Assembly: GCA_014058105.1 (NCBI GenBank)
Contig: JACGCM010001217.1
Coordinates: 496,001 to 560,000 of the forward strand
From: Kingdonia uniflora
Taxonomy: Eukaryota > Streptophyta > Magnoliopsida > Ranunculales > Circaeasteraceae
Direction: 5' to 3'
Length of the DNA: 64,000 nt
Shown: positions 56,000 through 64,000 of the stretch, one piece after another
How positions within the stretch are numbered: the stretch's first letter is position 1
Layout: each line of letters starts with the position of its first letter
Program-made: the position numbers and the translations under genes
Notes under the pieces: generated by a model
Told to the model about the DNA's origin: nothing
Seen by the model: the letters and a program-made list of their open reading frames with translations, nothing else
The model's database searches: none

Positions 56000-57165
56000 G
56001 CTAAAGTTGAAGATCTTGAAGACTGGGGGGGACCACTCTATGTGTACCTTAACTCCAATATCCTCCCCAGTAATAAAGAAGAAGCTCGATCACTTTTAGC
56101 CAAATGCCTCAGATTCACCGTCCAATATCACATCTTATATTAAATCACAGGAGAGGGACCACTTATCAAATGCATCACGCAAGGATTATACTGGCCCAAG
56201 ATGAGACAGGACTGCGAAGACTTTATGCATAAATGCTACAAATGCCAAATCCATGCCTAAGACATCAAAAGTCTAGCCCTAGACTTTCATATTATCAATG
56301 TCCTTTGGCCGTTCAAACGATGGGGAATCGACATCATTGGACCTTTCCATCCAGCATCGAGAAACCGAAGGTTCGTCCTAGTCGCCACTAATTACTTCAC
56401 AAAATAGGTCAAAGCAGTTCCTCTCTGCCATACTGATAAAAATGAAGTCATCAAGTTCCTTTGGGAGCACATCATCACCAGGATTGATTGTTCACATATG
56501 ATACGCTCCAATAATGGCAAACAATTTATCAGCGCAAAAGTACTTATTTTCCTCCATAAATACAAAATCAAGCTAACAACATCCACACCATATTATCCTT
56601 AAGGCAACGGACAATCCGAAGCCATTAATAAAAGCATCAAATCAGGGTTACGAAGGCGTCTCGACGATAATAAGGGGCGATGGGTGGCTGAGTTGCTCAG
56701 TATTCTCTAAGCCTACCGAACCACTCCTCGAGTTTCTGCAGGCTACACTCCATTTATGATGGCTTTTGGTACCGAAGCAGTCATACCTTCAGACCTCGAT
56801 CTACCAAGTACCCGACAAAAAATTCTAGATGAAGACAATAAACTCCATTTCCTTTGCAGCCTCAATTGGATAGAGGAAACCCGCGACAAGGCCATTACGA
56901 ATTTCGAACGATACCATGACACATTGAAAAAAACATATAACAAAAAAGTTCGCAAACAGAAATTTAGAATTGGAGACCTTGTCCTACGACGAATCCAAGA
57001 TAGTACTCGGCCTAAAAATTTTGGAAAATTATCAAAAAACTAGGAAGGGCTATACATTGTCAGTAATAAAATAGTTAGTAGAACTTAATGGCTAATGATT
57101 AAAGATAAAATACAACTTGAATAGCCATGGAATACTGCTCAGCTGAAATTGTTTTACAGATGACA
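56000..57165 (+). pseudogene. pol: Integrase of element H
   Basis: Zinc-region tail HKCYKCQ (about 56228), PFKRWGIDIIGPFHPASRNR with the first Asp, IRSNNGKQF where the second Asp is Asn (about 56505), and GNGQSEAINKSIKSGL with Glu (56600-56640). AYRTTPRVSAGYTPFMMAFG, GTEAVIPSDLDLPS and KKVRKQKFRIGDLVLRRI follow to 57000, and pol ends near 57165. The stops at 56405 (TGG to TAG), 56600 and 56708 (CAA to TAA type) are simple transitions. Confidence 0.83.
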
Positions 57166-57189
57166 CACTGTAACCGTTATCATCAATTC

Positions 57190-57760
57190 AAATAAACAAA
57201 TTTTGTTATCAATTTACTCCTTACTATTTTGATTTGATCTTGATCCATACTTGACAAGTATGTATCAGACAAATAACTCCTTACTATTTTTGATTTGATC
57301 TCGACCCATACTTGACAAGTAGGCATCAGGCAAACAATATTCTTACTATTTTCGATTTGATCTCGATCCATACTTGACAAGTATGTATCAGACAAATAAC
57401 TCTTTGTTATTTTTGATTTGATCTCGACCCATACTTGACAAGTAGGCATCAGACAAACAATATTCTTACTACTTTTGATTTGATCTCGATCCATACTTGA
57501 CAAGTATGCATCAGACAAACAATATCCTTACTATTTTTTATTTGACCTCGACCCATACTTGACAAGTATGCATCAAACAAATAATATCCTTACTATTTTT
57601 TATTTGATCTCGGCCCATACTTGACAAGTATGCATCAGACAAACAATATCCTTACATTTTCGATTTGATCTCAATCCATACTTGATAAGTATGCATCAGA
57701 CAAACAAAATCCTTACGATCTTAATTTACTCTTGGTCAATACTTAACAAGTGCACCTAAA
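57190..57760 (+). repeat. Tandem repeat, nine copies of 61-62 bp, element H
   Basis: Anchors GATTTGATCT or TATTTGATCT at 57231, 57292, 57354, 57415, 57477, 57539, 57601, 57662 and 57723. Most units contain CATACTTGACAAGTATG, an inverted repeat of CATACTTG with a one-base gap, or a variant of it. Unrelated in sequence to the 160-bp repeats of B, F and G but in the same place, between pol and p3. Confidence 0.95.
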
Positions 57761-57769
57761 GACTATTAT

Positions 57770-58165
57770 TCAATTTTATGCGAACAATATCCAACTACAT
57801 GATATTCTACTTCGTACTCTTTACTTATCAAACAACCTCTAACAGAGCCCTTGTTCTTCCCAAATCTAAATCTAGATACCCATCTAAGGATACACATCTC
57901 GTACTCATTCTCATTACTTACCATTTCATGGCCATCTTTCACATATCACGCACATAAACGTTCCTTACTTATCTGCTACATTCTATCGTCACATTCGATA
58001 ATATCACTTTATTTAATCTGCGACCTATAATTATTTACAAAACACATGCACTAAATTTTTTCACAAATAAAAATTTTTCCAACATAAATATTCATCGCAC
58101 ACTACAGATTAAATTGTTTTGGTCCCACTGACCATTTTTACATACTTTCACCAACGTAACACTGC
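57770..58165. other. Spacer between repeat and p3 of H
   Basis: AT-rich, no open frame of note; probably the 3' untranslated end of antisense p3 and of pol. Confidence 0.4.
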
Positions 58166-61100
58166 TTACACAATGTTTAATATTTCAGAGGGAGATTTTT
58201 CTTCATTCACATTCAGGGCACCTTCAGGTACCTGCACATCCGCTACCTGCACATGACAAGCACCATCACCCTCCATCACCACATCATCTTCGATAACTTC
58301 AGTTGCCCCGCGTACTTTGAGAGTCTGGGGTACATCGTCTTCTGAGATATCATCGAAAACAACACCACCAGATTTCGTAAGCCCCTTGTAGCATTTTTTT
58401 CCTTTCCTCCAACTCCTCATACTGTCCTGCAAAATGTACCCTCACTTCTCTATATTTTTCCAGTTTCTCAGCATTCATCTGAACCCTTATCTCATCAAGA
58501 AGTTTTCCCTGCTCTAGCTCCATTGCTTTCCGTACATCGACAACTTGCTCCCTTACATCTTTATCAAAGTTGGTTTTCTACAATGCCAAAGCCTCCTTTT
58601 TATCTTTCTCTGACAATTTCTTCACTTCACAAAACACAGCTTCCCTCAACTTTTTTGTATCCAGCTTGTACCTATTCAACGTAGCATTCAACTCAACCTT
58701 CTCCGCTATCAAATCCTTCTCTATATTTTTATAGCCAGCAATCTAATTTGCCAGCTCACCACTACCCACAACGCGACCCATGGCTTCAATCACCAACTTC
58801 TTAATATGCATCAAAGTCATATAATAAGTATTCGAGTGACCTACCAATTTTTTTAATCATAGCAAAGCATTAAAATTTCTCACCTTCGACATATTCCTCT
58901 GACCCTCGCTAAAAAATATATTCAAGCTCTCATTCCCTACCAAACAATCCTCCAGCTGCTTCTTAAGCTCGTTCGTCCCAGACGTATAGGAATCCATAGT
59001 CTTCTGAATTTCTGACTCAGACTCTTCGATAAATTTCTTCTTTGACATCTCACCACCAACGCTCTTCTTTGGGAGTATACTGCCCAAACCACATGGAGAA
59101 TGCCCATCCACCACAACAACTGGTTTAGCAGTACCGGCTACCCCTTCCGTTGCCGACTGTCGAGTAGTCCTCTTATGAGGAAGCAGCAGATGAACATCAG
59201 AACTCACCACCCTCCTCTTCTTACTTATTCCCAAAGTTTTCTGAAACATGGCATCTATCTCTGTATCAGTATTGTACCCAACCAAGAAAGAATTTTCTAG
59301 TGGCAAGCTAGCTTTTGCGGCTCTATTGTTCTTTGCCAACATTTTTCCGTCAATAATAGGCACTTGAAAACCTTTAGCCCTCAACCTCTGTAGACCAGCC
59401 TCTTGGAATAGAGTGCTCACGAGATCTTGGTCGATGACCAGATTATCGATCCTACCAAAGAACTCTTTCCTCACCTTATACAGCTCTTCTTTAACTTCTG
59501 ACTTCCTGTCGACCTCGTTCAAAGCTGTAAACAAAAAAAAATAGTTAGCCACAATACAAGTCCCATTCAAACTATTCGAACATCGACAATTACAATTACC
59601 TAACCACACACCTAAGTGAAAAGTCTTTCTCTTTAAGGGTTCCCCGGGGTCTTTCTTGTCGAAATCATAATTTTTGGAGACAAGTAAGCGTTCATCGGTG
59701 TATTGCCCCCCAATTGATACCATATCATAAAACAATGGTCTTTTCAGAAACCTCGTCAAGTACCGGTAGCCTAACTTCTGCGGGTTCATCTTGAACGTGT
59801 AGTACACACATAAATCATCGACGGCTATCAACTCCTCCCCCTTGGCATTAAGTCGACCATTTATTGCCCTACATACCCTAAACAAATCATACACATTCGG
59901 ATTGAACTTCCCTGGTGCCACATCAAAAAAGTTCATTAATTTTTTTTTGTCAGCTTTAAGGGGAAGTTTCAACCCTTTCTTAATTTATTCTCGATGAACC
60001 AAAATCATCTTTAAAGGTATTTCCTGGTTGATCATTTCATACTGATATTCCTCTGACCTTATATCAGCTGGAATACTGTACTTCTTTTTAAAGATTAATA
60101 TCTCTTTGGTCGCTAGACCCTCTCCATAACATGTTTTCTCACCCTCCTCCACATTTTCTTCCCCATCCTTACTACCTTCTCGATCACTAGCTTGAGGCTC
60201 GTGATCCACATCCGTCTTCGTGACCTCTTCATCTGATAGTTCGACAACACTAGGTGTCACCCTAAATTGTTCCACGCTACCTAGATTTGCACTACTCGAC
60301 CCCACCCTATATTCTCCCCCCCCCCCCAACTGTTGTACAAAAGTCCTCGCATCAATCATCAGAGGCATTATGTCTTCAAGATTCGCTCATATATCTTTCT
60401 CATCATTTTGAATTGGTTCAACCATTTTAAAGAACCTATAAATCAGATTCTATATTTTTTACACATTTAGTATATATCATATTGATACATATAAATGTTC
60501 ATACGTTCATATATTCTTATCTATGTAGTTGTCGAGATTACTCTCCAACACATTATTCTATATTACTACCTGATACAATCATTATTACAGTTCAAATTCT
60601 TCATAAAGTTCTCGATACACTTCTATAACTTCTTTCCTAGTCATAGACCTCGATTACTGTACTACATTCAGTTCTCAATGATTTTTTATAAATTATGACA
60701 TCGATCATTTATTAATATATGTTTTTTCCAAATTTAGGAAATCAAAAATTCTCAAAGAAACTCGGACTATTTCCCGCTAAAACAACAAACTTTCAAACGA
60801 CAGATATCGCCTTTACCGACGACAATTCTGGCCATATCTAAAACCACTTTTGGCACGAAATCCCTACTTTCTCACCGTAAACCAAACTAAATCCCTAGTT
60901 TCACACAATCACCACCGCCCCACAAATAGTTCTCTCTCCACCACTCACCTCCAATTATGCCCCACCATCCCCTCCAATCCCCTTTATTAACAGCTGCAAC
61001 TCCATTACCATCCAAAAACATACCATTTGCAATCGTTAAACCTAACTCCATCACATCTGTCGCAAACCCTAACCCCATTTCAAATCTACAAACACATCCT

Positions 61101-61340
61101 CCACATGAAACACATTTCCTTCTACATATACCCTATATCACTCTACATCTACCATTACAAATCAAGAACCAAGCAAAGAATAATGTAAATCAAACACAGT
61201 TACTAACCTTGTAACCTCGCAGCTACTGTATCACTTTCTTTAGCCCGCCTTACTCTTTCGATCAACATAGCAATCTCCTCCTTCCCAATTGTAGCCAACA
61301 AATCCAACGACGAGAGCGAGCAATTTGTACTAGACAAAAA
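58166..61340 (-). pseudogene. Antisense gene p3 of element H, best-preserved copy
   Basis: Exon 1 (about 61340-61208; ATG at 61268, MLIERVRRAKESDTVAARLQ) ends at donor GTTAGT. Exon 2 runs from about 60390 to 59612: acidic VVELSDEEVTKTDVDHEPQA, then KKKYSIPADIRSEEYQY, one in-frame TAA (59987-59985), [40 protein letters not shown] and [19 protein letters not shown]. An 87-bp phase-1 intron (59611-59525, GTGTGT to TTTACAG) leads to exon 3 ([17 protein letters not shown], then LGISKKRRV) with donor GTGAGA near 58878. Coiled-coil pieces continue to a last open part (58432-58166). The front half resembles the gypsy-associated Transposase_28 family. Apart from one stop, exons 2-3 form a continuous frame of nearly 500 codons. 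Confidence 0.68.
60390..61207 (-). other. Probable intron 1 of H p3
   Basis: About 0.8 kb without a convincing frame, starting at donor GTTAGT on the minus strand. The acceptor is not certain. Confidence 0.45.
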
Positions 61341-61382
61341 AAAATTGAGTTTACAAAGTATGAACAGTCGCCTACCCCCAAA

Positions 61383-61402
61383 TTATTTATAGACCCCACG
61401 TG
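61383..61402 (-). promoter_or_regulatory. Promoter of antisense gene p3, element H
   Basis: On the minus strand CACGTG (61402-61397), a G-box, then TATAAATAA (61391-61383), lying 175 bases before the exon 1 donor. In B, F and G a TATA box precedes exon 1 by similar distances (about 225-245). Confidence 0.6.
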
Positions 61403-61420
61403 ACTGCTTGTCACACTACT

Positions 61421-61672
61421 TCACGACCATTTGCCTACACGAACGTGACGCCTCGCACGTCTTTTTTCAATATCCTTGACCCTTCGCCTTCTTAAACTCA
61501 ACAAGCCCCTGTATTCGTGTTCCAATCCTTCTATATCTCGAAGAATTTCCTCTGCAATATTCGTTCTCAACAATGCACACCAATTTTTTTTTGCAGAGAT
61601 ACTGCACATCATTTTCTTTATACTCCCAAATTTTACCCATAGGGTAACACCTTGCCATAGGTGATTAACCAC
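61421..61672 (-). CDS. Antisense gene p2 of element H, 83-codon ORF
   Basis: MVNHLWQGVTLWVKFGSIKK then ISAKKNWCALLRTNIAEEIL and a basic end (RRRRVKDIEKRRARRHVRVG). It occupies the p2 place, 27 bases upstream of the p3 G-box, with a TATATTAAAT box (61704-61694) close before it. Similarity to G p2 is weak and mainly around LLRTNIAEEI versus AIRTVEVRERI, so homology is an inference from position. Uninterrupted. Expression unknown. Confidence 0.4.
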   Translation of the reverse strand: MVNHLWQGVTLWVKFGSIKKMMCSISAKKNWCALLRTNIAEEILRDIEGLEHEYRGLLSLRRRRVKDIEKRRARRHVRVGKWS

Positions 61673-61924
61673 ATCTTCCTCCCCTCCAACCCCTATTTAA
61701 TATACAAACCCTAATATTTCAAAAACATTCAACAAATAAAAAAATTAATTCACATAAATTAGTACTAATTATTCTATTATTCCAACATTTCGCAAGTCAA
61801 ACTTCATTCGACAAAAAAAATTTCCACAATCCAACATTGACAACTACATGCTCACATAAAATTTAAATCTTCATTTCATTTTAACAACAAAATGACATTA
61901 ACATAAATTTTTTAAACATTTAAA

Positions 61925-62221
61925 TTACAAGCTCCTCGCTGTGGCATCATCTTCTCTCTTCACCAATTTCTTCGCACGCGTCCACATAAAAGTCATACGC
62001 TCATAAAGAGTCTAATATTGCAATTGGCAACGAAACATAAAATCTTCATCAGCGTCTTTGGCCTCCGCCTCACTCATACCATCATAATCAGGTTCCACAG
62101 GATCCTCCAAGTAAATGACCACATTCCGCAGGAGTCCGATATACTTATTGTATATTTCCCAATACTTCGCTTGTACATGACTATAAACCTCGCTAAGCGC
62201 CTGCGATCTCGTCTTCACCAT
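61925..62221 (-). pseudogene. Antisense gene p1 of element H
   Basis: [20 protein letters not shown] at 62221, then [20 protein letters not shown] and FMFRCQLQY. The MVKT start, the YDGMSEAEA block (YQGMSxxEA elsewhere) and the aromatic-rich end tie it to p1 of B, F and G. One stop at 62012 (TAG, possibly from CAG or TGG); the same frame continues (LYERMTFMWTRAKKLVKRED) to a TAA at 61925, giving 98 codons. No Gly/Arg tail here. Confidence 0.6.
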
Positions 62222-62263
62222 CTCTTCAAACCAAAATGACTCTCCTTCACATAGGAGGGGGGG

Positions 62264-62271
62264 TATTTATA
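62264..62271 (-). promoter_or_regulatory. TATA box of antisense gene p1, element H
   Basis: TATAAATA on the minus strand followed by CCCCCCC, 43 bases before the p1 ATG at 62221. Confidence 0.62.
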
Positions 62272-62809
62272 CTCCTTTTTAGTTAAAGTTAGCAACCAAA
62301 ATTTAATTTACCTCAGAACTGTACATTCACAAACAATCATCGTAATCAACCTCGAAATCTGTTCCTGGACCCACTCATCAAACTATACTTCGAGTTGTTT
62401 ATACATTCCAATATTCATTTTACTCACAGATGCCTTCGACAATAAAAACATATATGCATATACAATCGACAACAACAACAACAACTAAATTTGAAGTAAT
62501 ATCTTTATTTGATAAACAAAATGTTACATATTACATTCGATAAAATTTATCCTTCGATTACATTACATCACTACACTACTATCCTTATATTCGACTTGCA
62601 CGACTGATTACTCTGTGTTTTCTTTTCACCAGAAGCTGACATTAAAGCCTCTTTCCAGTCCTAAGAAGCTCAATGAATCTCAAGTCACTAAACTTCTAAG
62701 AGTTGCTTCCACAGATAAAGGCAACAAAAAATTGCAAGAAGCCTCCTACGTTCGGCAAGATCCCTAGATGCCCATCCAAGCTTCAAATTCTCATCATCAA
62801 CACCAATAG
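62272..62809. other. Non-coding stretch upstream of H p1
   Basis: AT-rich, with a short CAACAACAACAACAAC run (about 62470). No gene seen. Probably the upstream region of p1. Confidence 0.4.
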
Positions 62810-63013
62810 TTATCCCTTCTCCCCAAACTGATCGACTGCATTACCTTTAACACCGCATGATGACAGAATTATTTCCAACAGATACGCATCTTCTTTGACT
62901 CTACCGCTCTCCAATCCCAACGTCGTGACATGATCAACTGACGAATTATAAATAACCAGGTTGGGATAGATTTTTACCTCAAGTTGTTCACCATCTTCAT
63001 CCTTCGACAACAT
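62810..63013 (-). other. Unassigned open frame between p1 and the 3' LTR of H
   Basis: 67 codons, MLSKDEDGEQLEVKIYPNLV then ESGRVKEDAYLLEIILSS and VDQFGEKG. An ATG in the same frame 24 bases upstream (63039, MPPKV) is cut off by a stop. B, F and G have no room for it, since their p1 lies only about 300 bp from the purine tract. It could be an H-specific fourth antisense gene or chance. Confidence 0.3.
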
Positions 63014-63406
63014 TTTACGCTACACTTTGGGTGGCATCCTTCCAAACCACCACCATCACACCCTCTTTACCCTCCTAATTTATTCCCAACTTCACTCTGT
63101 CAGGTCCATTGTATCGTATTAATTACGCCTCGAGAATGATTTGACAAGATACAGTTCACTTTGACCTCAAAAATGGCAATGACGACTCATCTTAAAATTT
63201 GGCAACCTCTTCAGCTTCTAATTTCTTCTTGACATAACCACAAGTACTTATGTCGAGAATGGGGCGATTGTAGTAGCATATTCCCTAGATTTGACAAGAG
63301 TAAGCCAGCAAAGCATAGTCAAAGACAGCCATACATGATCGAAGATCAACATTCGAGAAGTTACCTCAAGTCCTCGACCAGCTAAAAATAGCTGTTGTGC
63401 CTGGTC

Positions 63407-63417
63407 AAGAAAAGAGA
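63407..63417 (+). other. Polypurine tract of H
   Basis: AAGAAAAGAGA just before the LTR start TGTTAGAGATC. Confidence 0.7.
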
Positions 63418-63761
63418 TGTTAGAGATCTGTAAAGTTTACCCACTCCCCCTGGAATAGGAGACTATTTCATTTTTTTGTAAACTGTTTGTGTCTACTATA
63501 AATACAGGCAGAGAATAGATGATAAGAAGACCGACAATCTACAAAATTTACCATTTTTGTTCATCTTAACCCTACTATTACTCCAAATTCTATAATAACT
63601 TGCAATATACAAGATTTTACATCAAAATCCTCCTCGAGGTTATGGTTTTTCTCAGCTTTTACTAAGTTTTCCATGTAAAATCATGTTTATCTAGTCCTAT
63701 TATATTCTCTTTATGAATAAGTATTAGCAAAGATTCTCCTTCTAGAAAATACGCCACTACA
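63418..63761 (+). repeat. 3' LTR of element H (344 bp)
   Basis: Starts TGTTAGAGATCTGTAAAG and ends CGCCACTACA. A TATA box (TATAAATA, 63497-63504) lies 80 bases in, so U3 is short. The TCCTCGAGGTTATGGTTTTTC stretch near 63630 resembles, on the opposite strand, the R/U5 block of A, B, F and G. The 5' copy is missing, so the LTR cannot be confirmed by its partner. Confidence 0.7.
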
Positions 63762-64000
63762 AGCGCATTGGTGAAAGCAGTAATAATTGTTTTCTTATCA
63801 AGATTATCTACTTTTCGCGCAAGCTTCAAAAACTTCTTGACAAATACCTCGAGCTTCTCTCCTTGGGATTGTTTAAGACTAATAAGAGAATATAAATTTT
63901 CCTCCTTATCTTTGTTGTGAGCATATGTCTAGATGAATTGTTTCTGTAGTTGATCAAATATGAGGATGGAATCTTCAGGTAGAGAGTAGAACAATCAGAA
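63762..64000 (-). pseudogene. gag: gag fragment J, perhaps the far side of element F
   Basis: On the minus strand FYSLPEDSILIFDQLQKQFI, a stop, TYAHNKDKEENLYSLISLKQ, SQGEKLEVFVKKFLKLARKV and AFTNAL. This is the capsid-like core of the A/B/G type. It is cut at 63762 by the 3' LTR of H and runs off the right edge. The same cut in B and G falls in the middle of gag, so H inserted within a gag gene. Confidence 0.8.

Larger units (their letters stand above)
47630..63761 (+). mobile_element. Element H: plus-strand Tat-like Ty3/gypsy with antisense genes; 5' LTR missing
   Basis: gag (47640-48882, then 53348-53720 across the solo LTR I), protease, RT, RNase H, second RNase H and integrase (to about 57165) on the plus strand; a 61-bp tandem repeat (57190-57760); antisense p3, p2 and p1 on the minus strand (61340-58166, 61672-61421, 62221-61925); purine tract and 3' LTR (63418-63761). 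Its proteins are related to but clearly distinct from the A/B/F/G group, so it is a second family with the same plan. Confidence 0.87.

Noticed and set aside
57183..57518. 111-codon minus-strand frame with repeated MSDAYLSSMDRDQI-type units
   Set aside because: It is the 61-62-bp tandem repeat of H read backwards; the alternating 61/62 period breaks the frame outside this stretch.
57190..57760. CRISPR-like array with palindromic repeats
   Set aside because: Units are contiguous and similar over their whole length, with no unique spacers, and the setting is a plant retrotransposon.

Overview
This window looks like intergenic, heterochromatin-like DNA from a flowering plant with a repeat-rich genome. 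It is AT-rich, full of stop codons, and almost wholly made of LTR retrotransposons inserted into one another. Plant signatures are Ty1/copia ends with an initiator-Met-type primer site (TTGGTGTCAGAGC), Ty3/gypsy pol with a second RNase H after the RT-linked one (the Tat lineage), a 4.5-kb chromovirus-type solo LTR, and OTU-like and FAR1-like transposon remnants. I see no intact host gene, no rRNA or tRNA gene and no CRISPR array. I cannot name the species.

Layout. (1) 1-1974: gag and 5' LTR of a minus-strand Tat-like element (A). (2) 2268-5791 plus 24358-24470: an old copia element (D) whose 3' LTR was split by (3) a Tork-like copia element (C, 5792-24357; target duplication TATGT). C was in turn split in its pol gene by (4) minus-strand Tat-like element B (about 8332-22251). 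(5) 24470-27805: non-LTR sequence with a CT-rich repeat, an OTU-like pseudogene and a FAR1-like fragment. (6) 27810-64000: minus-strand Tat-like element F. It is broken by minus-strand element G (31311-44882) and by plus-strand element H (about 47630-63761). H carries the solo LTR I (48888-53342) in its gag. The gag piece at 63762-64000 (J) is probably the far side of F.

The most interesting content is a set of antisense genes between pol and the 3' LTR of all four Tat-like elements in which that interval lies in the window (B, F, G, H). Each has the same order: p1 (about 75-150 aa, starting MVKT, with a Gly/Arg-rich tail in some copies), p2 (about 80-110 aa) and p3 (a multi-exon gene of several hundred codons with a Transposase_28-like front half, a basic LGxSxKKR motif, coiled coils and, in three copies, a CxC...DRGNC end). 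Each unit has its own TATA box at a matching place, and p3 has introns at matching positions and phases. p3 converges on pol, and a tandem-repeat array lies between them in every copy. Extra antisense ORFs in Tat elements are known as a class; the three-promoter layout, shared introns and repeat buffer are what I think deserve study here.

History. Three junctions each lack one LTR of the younger element together with flanking DNA of the older one: B/C near 8300, G/F at 44882 and F/H near 47630. The array is therefore being worn down by deletions as well as point mutation. Most premature stops look like C-to-T or G-to-A changes, as expected of methylated repeats.
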